This document shows, one piece after another, positions 8,801 through 16,830 of a DNA stretch of 64,000 bases. The translations under genes were made by a program, and so were the position numbers. Below the pieces are notes generated by a model. The model had not been told where the DNA came from, made no database searches, and saw only the letters and a program-made list of their open reading frames with translations. The DNA is from Pseudomonas sp. B6002 (GTDB lineage: Bacteria > Pseudomonadota > Gammaproteobacteria > Pseudomonadales > Pseudomonadaceae), in NCBI RefSeq assembly GCF_013385985.1, contig NZ_JACAOY010000014.1, positions 62,001 through 126,000 of the forward strand. The letters run 5' to 3'. Each line of letters starts with the position of its first letter. Position 1 is the first letter of the stretch.

Positions 8801-9619
8801 GTGAGCGCAACACCCTTTATTCAATTCTCTGGCGTGCAAAAAAGCTTCAAGGTCGAGGGCCGCCATTTTGTGGCCGTACGCAATGTGTCCCTGCAGGTGC
8901 AGCGCGGTGAAATCATCACCCTGGTCGGCCCGTCGGGCTGTGGCAAATCCACCTTGCTCAACATGACCGCCGGGCTGTTTGGGCCCACCGAAGGCCAGGT
9001 GCATTACGACGGCGCCGAGGTCAAAGGCGTGAACACGCGGGTGGGCTACATGACCCAGGCCGACCACCTGCTGCCCTGGCGCACCGTGGCCGGCAACATC
9101 GCGGTGCCGTTGCAGATTCGCCGCGTGCCCAAGGCGCAGATCGAAGCGCGGGTTGAAGAGTTGATGGCCTTGGTGGGCCTCACCGGTTTTGGCGAAAGCT
9201 ACCCCAACCAGCTTTCCGGTGGCATGCGCAAACGCGCGGCCATGGCGCGCTTGATGGCCAGCGACCCGGAAACCCTGCTGATGGACGAACCCTTCGGTGC
9301 CCTCGATGCGCAGATGCGCCTGACCCTGCAAACCGAACTGTTGCGTCTGTGCCGCAAGCTGAACAAGACCGTGCTGTTCGTGACCCACGACGTCGACGAA
9401 GCCATCGCCCTGGCTGACCGCTGCGTGGTGTTCGCCGGGCGCCCGGGCACCATCGACCATGTGCTCGACATCCCCCTGACGGGCGAGCGCAACCTCGTGC
9501 AACTGCGCTCCGACCCACGCTACGTGGCGCTCTGCGCCGAACTGTGGAAACGCCTCGCGCCAGACGTCGCCGGCGCGGCCGATCCCACTTCATTGGCTCA
9601 CTCTCTGGAGGTCGTATGA
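8801..9619 (+). CDS. ABC transporter ATP-binding protein (nitrate/sulfonate/taurine type)
   Basis: 272 residues, cytoplasmic ATPase of an importer. It has Walker A GPSGCGKST at residues 43-51, the LSGGMRKRAAMAR signature, Walker B LLMDEPFGALDAQ and the H-loop VTHDVDEA, in the order and spacing of SsuB/TauB proteins. The start is GTG at 8801, preceded by GAGGAGGGGCG. The stop overlaps the permease start (ATGA at 9616-9619), so the two are translationally coupled. The substrate is not evident from the sequence. Confidence 0.9.
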   Translation: MSATPFIQFSGVQKSFKVEGRHFVAVRNVSLQVQRGEIITLVGPSGCGKSTLLNMTAGLFGPTEGQVHYDGAEVKGVNTRVGYMTQADHLLPWRTVAGNIAVPLQIRRVPKAQIEARVEELMALVGLTGFGESYPNQLSGGMRKRAAMARLMASDPETLLMDEPFGALDAQMRLTLQTELLRLCRKLNKTVLFVTHDVDEAIALADRCVVFAGRPGTIDHVLDIPLTGERNLVQLRSDPRYVALCAELWKRLAPDVAGAADPTSLAHSLEVV

Positions 9620-10380
9620 TCCAGGTTTATCGCGTGTTGTTCCTGGTGTTTTTGCTGCTGTTGTGGGAAGGCGTGTCGCGTTGGTTTGGCGTGGAGTTCT
9701 TCATCAGCCGTCCTTCGGCAGTGGCGCAAAGCCTGTGGAAAATCCTGTTGAACGGGGTGTTTTTCTACCACGCCGGCATCACCACACTCGAAGCCGTACT
9801 GGGCTTTTTCTTCGGTTCCCTCGCGGGCTTGATCGCAGGCCTGGTGCTGGGCCGGGCGAGAGTGCTGGCGGATATCCTCGACCCGTTTCTCACCGCGTTC
9901 TACAGCCTGCCCAAAGTAGCGTTGGCGCCGTTGTTCATCCTGTGGTTCGGCATCGGCTTGCCGATGAAAGTGATCCTGACCGCCGCCGTGGTGTTCTTCC
10001 TGGTGTTTCTCAACACCTACAGCGGGGTGCGCAACGTGTCCCGCGAGCAATTGACCATCCTGCGCCTGATGGGGGCCAAGGAGCGCGACCTGCTGACCAT
10101 GGTGGTGATCCCGTCGGCGTTCACCTGGGTGTTTACCGGCCTGCGCTTGTCGGTGCCCTACGCACTGATCGGTGCCCTGGTGGGCGAGATCATCGCCGCC
10201 AACCGTGGCCTGGGTTACTTGCTGTCGGATGCCGCCTCGCAGTTCGACACCGCCGGTGTGTTCGCCGCGCTGGTGGGCATCATCGCCCTGGCCCTGATCC
10301 TCAACACGGCGGTGAAGCTGGCCGAGCGCAAGCTCATGCCCTGGAAAGCCAATGAAGCGGAACGTGAAGTTGCGGTTTAA
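9616..10380 (+). CDS. ABC transporter permease (nitrate/sulfonate/taurine type)
   Basis: 254 residues, inner-membrane permease of the BPD_transp_1 family with about six TM helices. The cytoplasmic EAA loop (LRLMGAKERDLLTMVVIPSA) contacts the ATPase. The ATG at 9616 overlaps the ATPase stop and follows CTGGAGGTCGT; an upstream in-frame extension from 9544 is Arg-rich and lies wholly inside the ATPase gene, so I reject it. Confidence 0.9.
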   Translation: MIQVYRVLFLVFLLLLWEGVSRWFGVEFFISRPSAVAQSLWKILLNGVFFYHAGITTLEAVLGFFFGSLAGLIAGLVLGRARVLADILDPFLTAFYSLPKVALAPLFILWFGIGLPMKVILTAAVVFFLVFLNTYSGVRNVSREQLTILRLMGAKERDLLTMVVIPSAFTWVFTGLRLSVPYALIGALVGEIIAANRGLGYLLSDAASQFDTAGVFAALVGIIALALILNTAVKLAERKLMPWKANEAEREVAV

Positions 10381-10406
10381 CCCCCCTTTAGTCGTGGAGC
10401 TTGATC

Positions 10407-11447
10407 ATGCTTAAGCGTTTCGTGTTTGCCAGCCTGTTGTGCGCCGCTTTCCTACCCGCTGCCCAGGCCCAGGACCTCACCAAAGTCACCCTCGCGTTCC
10501 CCAGCGAAGGCTTCCTGTATGTGCCGATCTACGTCGCGCAGAAGCAGGGCTACTTCGCCGAAGAAGGCCTGAATGTGGAGGTGATCGTGTTTCAAAAAGG
10601 CGGCTCGGCCGCGCTGACCGCCGTGCTCGGCCGCGACGCCGATGCCTATGTCGGCCTGCCCGCCGTGGCGGTGCGCGCTCGTAGCAAGGGCCAGAATGTG
10701 CAGGCCTTCGCCGCCGTGCAGACCCAGTTCGGCAGTACCGTGGTGATCGACGGTGAGTCGGCACACAAGGCCGGGGTGTCAGCCACCTCGCCGGTGTCGG
10801 CCCGCGCCCAGGCGCTCAAAGGCTTGAAGATCGGCGTGACCGGCCCCGGCAGCACCACCGATATGCTGGTGCGCTACCTGGCCAAGGACGCCGGTTTGAA
10901 CCCCGACAAAGACTTCACCATTATGCCCATCGGCGGCGCGCCGAACATGCTGGCGGCGTTTTCCCAGGGCAGCATCAATGGCTTTTCGCTGTCGCCACCG
11001 ACCATCACCACTGCCGCGCAGCAAGGCGGCTTTGTGCTGATGGACCTGGCCAAGGGTGAATACAAGCCATTGGACGGTTTCCTGTTCACCGCGATGATTG
11101 CCCGTGAAGACTGGCTGAGCGCCAACAAGGCCACCGCTGAAAAACTGGTGCGCGCCCTGTGGAAGGCCGAGCACCTGATCGCCACCGAGCCGGCCAAGGC
11201 CCGTGAGTCGGTGCGCCCGTACTTCGCCCATACCGACGCGGCAATCTTCGATGCCGCCTGGACCGCCTCGTTGCCGTCCTACCCGGCGACGCCACGCATC
11301 GAAAAAGACGGTGTCGAGAAAAACATCAGCTTCATGAATGCGGTTGAAAACGAGCCTGTGTCACTCGACGCGCAACAGGTCTACACCAATTCCATCGTCG
11401 ACGCTGTGGCGCCGACTGTTTCCACCCTCAAGGGAGAGGCGAAATGA
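10407..11447 (+). CDS. ABC transporter substrate-binding protein (NMT1/SsuA-like)
   Basis: 346 residues with a classical signal peptide (MLKRFVFASLLCAAFLPAAQ, cleavage near AQAQ), hence periplasmic. The mature protein begins with the pattern KVTLAFPSEGFLYVPIYVAQ followed by KQGYFAEEGLNVE, typical of NMT1/SsuA/TauA receptors, and contains a LKGLKIGVTGPGS turn that lines the ligand pocket in the family. It follows the permease by 26 bp and its stop overlaps the PhzF gene by 4 bp. I infer an organic nitrogen or sulfur ligand from the company it keeps, not from a specific motif. Confidence 0.88.
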   Translation: MLKRFVFASLLCAAFLPAAQAQDLTKVTLAFPSEGFLYVPIYVAQKQGYFAEEGLNVEVIVFQKGGSAALTAVLGRDADAYVGLPAVAVRARSKGQNVQAFAAVQTQFGSTVVIDGESAHKAGVSATSPVSARAQALKGLKIGVTGPGSTTDMLVRYLAKDAGLNPDKDFTIMPIGGAPNMLAAFSQGSINGFSLSPPTITTAAQQGGFVLMDLAKGEYKPLDGFLFTAMIAREDWLSANKATAEKLVRALWKAEHLIATEPAKARESVRPYFAHTDAAIFDAAWTASLPSYPATPRIEKDGVEKNISFMNAVENEPVSLDAQQVYTNSIVDAVAPTVSTLKGEAK

Positions 11448-12328
11448 CGCCCGAGGTTCACCTGGTCAATGTATTTCCCGCCACCCCCCGTGGCGGCAAC
11501 CCGGCCCCCACCGTGGCCGTGGCCGATGGCATGAGCGACGCCGATATGCAGCAGGTCGCCCGTGATTACGGGCATGAGTGCGGCTTTGTGTTTGCCGCGC
11601 CGGTGGGCAGTGATTTTGATTTTGCCCTGCGCTTCTGGGTGCCCAACCATGAGATGGAAATGTGCGGCCATGCCACCGTCGGCGCAGTGTGGTTGCTGGA
11701 TCAACTGGGCATGTTGCACAAGGACCGCCTGGCACTCTGGACCCAGAGCGGGCGCGTCGACGCGCGGGTAACCGATGCGGGGACGCCGCAGATCCAGGTG
11801 GAGATCAGCCAGCCCAAGGGCCAGGTCGAAGCCTTGAGTGACCCGCTGGTGGAGGCCGAAATCCTCTCGGTGCTGGGCATCACTTCCAACGAGCTGGCGC
11901 CGTTGCCGATCCAGAATGCTTGCACCAGCCGCGTGAAAACCCTGGTGGCCTTGAAAAGCGTGGCGGTGCTGGACAGCCTCAAGCCGGACTTTCGCCGCAT
12001 GGAGCAACTGTGTGAACGCATCGGCTCCACCGGTTTGTACCCGTATGCGCCGTCGGACCTGGAAGGTCGCCAGTTCGATGCGCGGCAATTCCCCAAATCC
12101 TCGGGCTACCCGGAAGACGCCGCCACCGGCATCGCCGCCGCAGCCTTGTCTTTTGGCTTACTGGAGAACGGCCTGGTGACCGCCGATGACCGCCCGGTGC
12201 ATATCCGCCAAGGGCGGGCGATGGGCCGGCCGTCGCAGATTTCCCTGCGCTTTCGCCGCGATGAGACGGGGCAGGTGCAGGGCTGCTGGCTGGGTGGGCA
12301 CGTGGAATTCGCCGAGGCGCCGGCATGA
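11444..12328 (+). CDS. PhzF-family isomerase/epimerase
   Basis: 294 residues. It shows the PhzF/diaminopimelate-epimerase fold pattern: HLVNVFPATPRGGNPAPTVA at the N-terminus, the catalytic Glu in GHECGFVF (Glu45), NHEMEMCGHATVGA in the middle, and a C-terminal PEDAATGIAAAALS glycine-rich loop. PhzF proteins catalyse proton-transfer isomerisations of small amino-acid-like substrates, so this may process the imported compound. Four-base overlaps with the genes on both sides indicate coupled translation. Confidence 0.88.
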   Translation: MTPEVHLVNVFPATPRGGNPAPTVAVADGMSDADMQQVARDYGHECGFVFAAPVGSDFDFALRFWVPNHEMEMCGHATVGAVWLLDQLGMLHKDRLALWTQSGRVDARVTDAGTPQIQVEISQPKGQVEALSDPLVEAEILSVLGITSNELAPLPIQNACTSRVKTLVALKSVAVLDSLKPDFRRMEQLCERIGSTGLYPYAPSDLEGRQFDARQFPKSSGYPEDAATGIAAAALSFGLLENGLVTADDRPVHIRQGRAMGRPSQISLRFRRDETGQVQGCWLGGHVEFAEAPA

Positions 12329-12786
12329 GCCTGCGCGAGCGAATCACCGCCTTGGGCATGGCGCTGCCCGAGACGCCCAGCCCCAAGGGCGACTACGTAC
12401 CCGTGACGATCCACGCCGGCGTGGCCTATGTCAGCGGCCAGGTTTGCCGGGTGGGCGAGGGCGTGATCAGTGGGCCAGTGACTGACCAGACGCCGCCGCA
12501 AACCGTGCTGTACGCCGGGCAAACCTGCGCACTGCGCGCCCTGAGCGTGTTGGATCAGGCCGTTGGCCTGGAGAACATCGAGCGCATTTTATTCGTGCGT
12601 GGCTTTGTGTACGGCGGGGAGGGTTTCCAGAACTTCTCCAAGGTCGTCGACGGTGCATCGCAGGTGTTGATCGACGTGTTTGGCGAGCACGGCCGTCACG
12701 CACGCTCGGCGGTGGGCGTGGCGGGCCTGCCCAGCGGCGGCCTGCTGGAACTGGAGGTTGTCGCCGCGGTGAAACCCAACCCCTAA
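12325..12786 (+). CDS. RidA/YjgF-family protein
   Basis: 153 residues. The pattern AGVAYVSGQVCRVGEG and the C-terminal GRHARSAVGVAGLPSGGLLE match RidA-family proteins, which hydrolyse reactive enamine/imine intermediates. The Arg in the RSAVGVAGLP motif corresponds to the catalytic Arg of active RidA. It is the last gene of the AraC-linked operon, and together with PhzF it suggests degradation of an amine or amino-acid-like nutrient. A REP element follows directly after the stop. Confidence 0.85.
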   Translation: MSLRERITALGMALPETPSPKGDYVPVTIHAGVAYVSGQVCRVGEGVISGPVTDQTPPQTVLYAGQTCALRALSVLDQAVGLENIERILFVRGFVYGGEGFQNFSKVVDGASQVLIDVFGEHGRHARSAVGVAGLPSGGLLELEVVAAVKPNP

Positions 12787-12788
12787 CC

Positions 12789-12875
12789 GTAGGAGCCGGC
12801 TTGCCGGCGATAGCGATCAAACAGGCACCGACGTGCTGACTGAAACACCGCCATCGCCGGCAAGCCGGCTCCTAC
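12789..12875. repeat. REP-type palindromic element
   Basis: GTAGGAGCCGGCTTGCCGGC starts the left arm and GCCGGCAAGCCGGCTCCTAC ends the right arm; a 30-nt loop of unrelated sequence lies between. It belongs to the GGAGCCGGCTTGCCGGCGA subtype also found at 14591 and 41788. Confidence 0.88.
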
Positions 12876-12927
12876 AAGTCCTGTGGCAGAATGCTGGCCT
12901 TTTACGCGTATCTCGCAAAGGTGCCCC

Positions 12928-13548
12928 TTGAGCGCAGGCAAAGCCGTCGGACTGTTACTACTCACCTCGATGTTGGCGGCGTGCGGCACCTCGCCGCCAC
13001 GCACACCCAACGACCTCTGCGGCATCTTCCGTGAAAAGGACGACTGGTACGACGCCGCCAAAGTCACGCAAAAGCGCTGGGGTGTGCCGATCCAGGTGCC
13101 GTTCGCGATCATGTATCAGGAGTCGGGCTTCCGTCAGGACGCCAAGACCCCGCGCAAATACCTGCTGTGGATCATCCCCTGGGGCCGCGTCTCCACCGCG
13201 TCCGGCTACGCCCAGGCCAAGGATGAAGTGTGGAACGACTACCGCAAGAGCACCGGCCGCACCGGCGCCAGCCGCCAGGACTTCGACGATGCCATCGACT
13301 TCGTCGGCTGGTACATGGACAAGACCTACAGCATCAACGGCGTCTACAAGTACGACGCCTACGGCCAATACCTGAACTACCACGAAGGCTGGGGCGGCTA
13401 CCGCCAGCGCACCTACGCCAGCAAAGCCTGGCTGCCGCCGGTGGCAAGCAAGGTGCAGGCGCGCTCGCAGATGTACGCGGCCCAATATGCGGGGTGCAAG
13501 GATGATTTGGGGCGGGGGTTCTGGAGTCGGTTTTGGCGGTGGTTGTGA
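12928..13548 (+). CDS. Lipoprotein, SLT-type transglycosylase-like
   Basis: 206 residues. Signal peptide SAGKAVGLLLLTSMLAACG ends in a lipobox (LAAC), so the mature protein is a lipid-anchored periplasmic protein. The region VPFAIMYQESGFRQDAKTPR has the ES-G catalytic motif of lytic transglycosylases (Glu in QESGF). Aromatic-rich segments (YLNYHEGWGGYRQRTY) follow, as in small SLT-like lipoproteins of Pseudomonas. The start is probably TTG at 12928, with AAAGGTG upstream; an upstream in-frame ATG at 12883 would put 15 polar residues before the signal peptide and lies at the REP edge. Confidence 0.75.
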   Translation: MSAGKAVGLLLLTSMLAACGTSPPRTPNDLCGIFREKDDWYDAAKVTQKRWGVPIQVPFAIMYQESGFRQDAKTPRKYLLWIIPWGRVSTASGYAQAKDEVWNDYRKSTGRTGASRQDFDDAIDFVGWYMDKTYSINGVYKYDAYGQYLNYHEGWGGYRQRTYASKAWLPPVASKVQARSQMYAAQYAGCKDDLGRGFWSRFWRWL

Positions 13549-13629
13549 GGCTGTGGCCTGGCCCCGGGACTTGCCAAACCCACCCAGTTCTGGGAAAACC
13601 CCACCCTTTGCACTTCCAGCGAGCACCTC

Positions 13630-13974
13630 ATGAGCACCGACGAACTCCAAATCACCGACATCCGCCCCGGCACCGGCAAAGCTGTGGTCAAGGGCGCGCT
13701 GATTACCACGCAATACACCGGCACCCTGGAAGATGGCACGGTGTTCGATTCGTCCTGGGAGCGCGGTAAGCCGTTCCAGTGTGTGATCGGCACCGGGCGG
13801 GTGATCAAGGGCTGGGACCAGGGTTTGATGGGCATGCAGGTCGGCGGTGTGCGCACCTTGTTTGTGCCGGCGCACTTGGCCTACGGCGAGCGTTCGATGG
13901 GCGCGCATATCAAGCCCAACAGCAATCTGCGTTTTGAGATCGAATTGCTGGAAGTGCTGACACGGGACGATTGA
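13630..13974 (+). CDS. FKBP-type peptidyl-prolyl cis-trans isomerase
   Basis: 114 residues, one FKBP domain without a signal peptide, so cytoplasmic. Characteristic elements are YTGTLEDGTVFDSSWERGKP, GTGRVIKGWDQGLMGMQVGG and PAHLAYGERSMG, covering the proline-pocket residues. The family catalyses prolyl isomerisation in folding proteins. The GNAT gene begins 12 bp downstream and is probably co-transcribed. Confidence 0.92.
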   Translation: MSTDELQITDIRPGTGKAVVKGALITTQYTGTLEDGTVFDSSWERGKPFQCVIGTGRVIKGWDQGLMGMQVGGVRTLFVPAHLAYGERSMGAHIKPNSNLRFEIELLEVLTRDD

Positions 13975-13986
13975 GGACGAGCAAAC

Positions 13987-14595
13987 ATGGACGTTGATTC
14001 ACAGGTATTGCCGGGATGTTCCGTTGCGGGCATCCGGGTGGTTGAGTTGGGCGGTAGTGATGTAGCCGAGCTGCAGCAATTTTTCGAGCGTGCGCCGGAT
14101 TACTTCATCGCCGTCAACGGTGAGCCGGCCACCCCGACAGAGGCGCATGAAGAGTTGCAGGGGCAATTGCCCGCTGGGTGGTCATGCAGCCGGATGTACT
14201 GGTTGGGTTATCGCGATGCACAGGATCAACTGGTTGCGGTGGTTAACATTGCAGCGGATTTGTTGGCGATGGGCGTCTGGCATATTGGCCTGTTGCTGGT
14301 GGATACACCCTTGCATGGCACCGGGCTTGCGCAGCGGTTGCATGCAGACCTTGAGGCGTGGGCTGCCCGAAAGGGGGCCCAATGGCTGCGGTTGACGGTG
14401 GTCATCGGCAACACCAGGGCCGAACGCTTCTGGCCCAAGCTGGGGTATGTGCAGGTGCGCACGCGGGAAGGCATCACCATGGGGCGTCAGGTGAATACGG
14501 TGTCCATTCAGGTCAAGGCGTTGGCCGGTGGCCAGGCTGATGATTACCTGGCGCGAGTCGAGCGCGATCGACCGGGTTATACACCGCCCTTGTAG
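13987..14595 (+). CDS. GNAT-family N-acetyltransferase
   Basis: 202 residues. The acetyl-CoA binding region is LLLVDTPLHGTGLAQRLHAD, followed by WLRLTVVIGNTRAERFWPKL and GYVQVR, the usual GNAT strand 4 / motif A / motif B sequence. The R/Q-x-x-G-x-G/A loop reads HGTGLA. The substrate is unknown. The stop codon abuts the REP element at 14591. Confidence 0.85.
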   Translation: MDVDSQVLPGCSVAGIRVVELGGSDVAELQQFFERAPDYFIAVNGEPATPTEAHEELQGQLPAGWSCSRMYWLGYRDAQDQLVAVVNIAADLLAMGVWHIGLLLVDTPLHGTGLAQRLHADLEAWAARKGAQWLRLTVVIGNTRAERFWPKLGYVQVRTREGITMGRQVNTVSIQVKALAGGQADDYLARVERDRPGYTPPL

Positions 14596-14679
14596 GAGCC
14601 GGCTTGCCGGCGATTACGGAGTGTCTGCCATGAAATGATTGGCTGATACGCCGCAATCGCTGGCAAGCCAGCTCCTACA
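14591..14679. repeat. REP-type palindromic element
   Basis: TGTAGGAGCCGGCTTGCCGG on the left pairs imperfectly with GCTGGCAAGCCAGCTCCTACA on the right. The left arm overlaps the last codons of the GNAT gene. Confidence 0.85.
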
Positions 14680-14708
14680 GGGATTGGGTCAGATAATTTT
14701 CCTGAACC

Positions 14709-14731
14709 AGCCCTGAAGAATGGGCTTTATT
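14709..14731 (+). terminator. Weak intrinsic terminator
   Basis: AGCCC-TGAAGAAT-GGGCT followed by TTATT lies about 115 bp after the GNAT stop and just before the mgtC leader. The 5-bp stem is weak. Confidence 0.35.
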
Positions 14732-14739
14732 CAGTGGCG

Positions 14740-15180
14740 GTACATTTTCCTACGGTTTACTCACCCATCTTCGGAGCGTAAGCTGCGGGCGTTTTTATCA
14801 ATAGCGGAGACCCTCAGTGGGTACTTGTTCGAGTGACAGTCGTCGGCCGGTTTCGGTAACCGGCACCAACTTGGCAAGGTAACGCGCATTCTTCCGATGC
14901 CGTTGTCTCGCCTGAAACAGCGAGATGCGGCATCCCGGCAGTGGTCAGTCCTGGCTCCTGCTCAGATCCCTCTCAATTGACGCTGACCCGCACCTGATGC
15001 CAATCGGGATGCGACGGACACGCCTGCCTTTTACGGTGGGCGGGCCGAGCTGACCTTGCCTGTTTATCGGGCATGGTGCGGCCGGTCGTACCTGGCTGGA
15101 TGGATTTTCACAATGGCCAGTCAGACTGGCAGGCAAGGACCGTGTTCATAAGGACAGTCCGTCGTCAGGAGCAACATTCC
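14740..15180 (+). ncRNA. Structured 5' leader of the MgtC-family gene (candidate cis-regulatory RNA)
   Basis: No convincing gene fills the ~500 bp between the REP and the ATG at 15181, but strong hairpins do. They are GCCGGTT-TCGGT-AACCGGC (14846-14864), a long stem built on GATGCCG/CGGCATC and TCTCGC/GCGAGA (14896-14934), and GCCAGT-CAG-ACTGGC (15116-15130) near the ribosome binding site. GCATCCCG (14930-14937) is perfectly complementary both in part to the upstream arm and to CGGGATGC (15005-15012), so two exclusive folds are possible. A 27-codon ORF (14897-14980, containing three Pro codons) lies inside it but lacks a good ribosome binding site. The leader boundaries are my estimate. Confidence 0.45.
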
Positions 15181-15897
15181 ATGCAAGCAATCAACAACAT
15201 CAACCTCAATTCCCTGGTCGATACCCTGGTGAGCCTCACCGCGGCGTTTATCCTCGGTGGCTTGATCGGTTTCGAACGTCAGTATCGCCAGCGCACGGCG
15301 GGGTTGCGTACCAACGTGCTGGTAGCGGTGGGCGCGGCGATTTTTGTCGACATGGCCAACCGGCTCGGTGGTGCGGAAGGTGCGGTACGCGTCGTGGCGT
15401 ATGTGGTGTCGGGCATCGGTTTTCTCGGTGCCGGCGTGATCATGCGCGAAGAGGGCAATGTGCGCGGGCTCAATACGGCCGCAACCCTCTGGGCGTCGGC
15501 GGCAGTGGGGGCGTGCGCGGGGGCCGACCTGATTCTCGAAGCACTGCTGGGCACATTGTTCGTGTTGGCAGCCAATACGCTGCTGCGTCCGATCGTCAAT
15601 AACATCAACCGTCAGCCGTTGGATGTGGTGTCGGCAGAGGTCACCAACATTCTTTATGTCATTGCGCGACGCACTCAGCAGAAGGCTGTCCTGGCGTTGC
15701 TGGAGGCTGAGTTGGCGCGGTGCAACTACCCGGCCAGTGATGTCGACGTTCGCCCGTTTGGCACTGAAGAAGTGGAGATCGAGGCAACCTTGGCGGTTAC
15801 GTCCGTGGACGGTGATGAACTGGATGCGCTGGTGGCACGAATCTCCACCTCGACCCTGGTGGTGCAGGCCTTCTGGAGCCCGAGTACCACCGACTAG
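15181..15897 (+). CDS. MgtC/SapB-family inner-membrane protein
   Basis: 238 residues. The N-terminal ~150 residues have about five TM helices with the family hallmarks FILGGLIGFERQYRQRTAGL, RTNVLVAVGAA and GIGFLGAGVIMREEGNVRGL. The C-terminal ~80 residues form a soluble ACT-like domain. MgtC proteins act in adaptation to low Mg2+ and in virulence, partly by modulating F-ATPase or P-type transporters. The start at 15181 has AGGAG 9 bp upstream; an in-frame GTG at 15073 would translate leader sequence and is unlikely. The long structured leader suggests RNA-level control, as for mgtC in enterobacteria. Confidence 0.9.
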   Translation: MQAINNINLNSLVDTLVSLTAAFILGGLIGFERQYRQRTAGLRTNVLVAVGAAIFVDMANRLGGAEGAVRVVAYVVSGIGFLGAGVIMREEGNVRGLNTAATLWASAAVGACAGADLILEALLGTLFVLAANTLLRPIVNNINRQPLDVVSAEVTNILYVIARRTQQKAVLALLEAELARCNYPASDVDVRPFGTEEVEIEATLAVTSVDGDELDALVARISTSTLVVQAFWSPSTTD

Positions 15898-16197
15898 TCC
15901 CCTGGCGCCAGTTTTACCTGGCGCAATGTTGCCTATGCTTATGCGAGGAAAAGTCCTACATGCATTCGAGACTATCCCTTCATTCAAGGGGACGCGGCGT
16001 TGTTAAGGTTGCGCGCTTGTTCCTACCCAGGAATCAAGGTGCGGCTTTACGTGGTTGTCGTGTTTTTCAATTAGAGGGGCCCCGTTGCCGGAGTTGCCGC
16101 GCAGGGTAATCAGTGCCGTTGGTCGGAACTGTTACTTTTCACAGGTAGATGGGGCCCGCTTGAAATGTAAGTGTTCCGATCCTCCCAGGGGAGCCCT
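15898..16197 (+). promoter_or_regulatory. 300-bp gap upstream of the BvgA-like regulator
   Basis: It begins with a stem GCGCCAG-TTTTAC-CTGGCGC (15905-15924), possibly the end of the mgtC transcript, but without a clean T-run. It then contains TCCTACA (15954-15960) and the inverted repeat TTCCT-ACCC-AGGAA (around 16020-16033). Both resemble half-sites of EvgA-type regulators. No gene is seen. Confidence 0.35.
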
Positions 16198-16824
16198 ATG
16201 AACAAAGCGTTAATTGTGGATGATCATCCGTTTATCCGTGCCACCGTCCGCTATCTGCTCAAGCAAGAAGGCTTCGATACCCTCTATGAAGCGGGAAATG
16301 GCGCCGATGCCATGCAGATCGCTCGTGAGGAGCGTCCGGCCCTGATTATCCTGGACCTGGCCATGCCCAAGCTGGGCGGTCTGGAAGTAATCAGCCGCAT
16401 CAGGGCCCTGGGCCTCCCTTGTAAAATCCTGGTGCTGACGTCCTATCTGGCGGTGTTCTTTTCGACCCGTTGCATGCGCGCGGGCGCCATGGGGTTTGTC
16501 GCCAAGACCGGTGAACTGGATGAGCTGCAAAAAGCCATTAGAGCCGTGATGTCCGGTTATAGCTGTTTCCCCAGCCTGCCGACCAGCTCGGTCCACCGCG
16601 ACGATTTGCAGTCCACCGAGCAGCAATTAGTGGACGCACTGTCGGATCGCGAATTGACCGTGTTGCAGAAGTTGGCACTGGGCCTTGGCAACAAAGAAAT
16701 TGCCGAGGATATGTTGCTGAGTCACAAGACCATCAGCACCTATAAGACTCGGCTCAAGGAAAAGCTGCGCATGTCCTCGATCGTTCACTTGTCCAAGTTT
16801 GCTCAGCGCAATCATCTGATCTGA
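16198..16824 (+). CDS. Response regulator, BvgA/EvgA (NarL/FixJ) type
   Basis: 208 residues. The receiver domain carries the acidic pair DD (residues 8-9), phospho-acceptor Asp53 in IILDLAMPKLGG, Thr/Ser in LVLTSY and Lys in FVAKTGEL. The C-terminal LuxR-type helix-turn-helix reads LSDRELTVLQKLALGLGNKE and HKTISTYKTRLKEKL. The order regulator-then-sensor, and the sensor's architecture, match BvgAS/EvgAS. The ATG at 16198 follows GGGGAGCCCT. The kinase gene starts 6 nt after the stop, so they form an operon. Confidence 0.9.
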   Translation: MNKALIVDDHPFIRATVRYLLKQEGFDTLYEAGNGADAMQIAREERPALIILDLAMPKLGGLEVISRIRALGLPCKILVLTSYLAVFFSTRCMRAGAMGFVAKTGELDELQKAIRAVMSGYSCFPSLPTSSVHRDDLQSTEQQLVDALSDRELTVLQKLALGLGNKEIAEDMLLSHKTISTYKTRLKEKLRMSSIVHLSKFAQRNHLI

Positions 16825-16830
16825 CCTGAA

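Noticed and set aside
14897-14980. 27-codon ORF in the mgtC leader as an mgtL-like gene
   Set aside because: No ribosome site at proper distance and only three scattered Pro codons; kept only as a remark on the leader.
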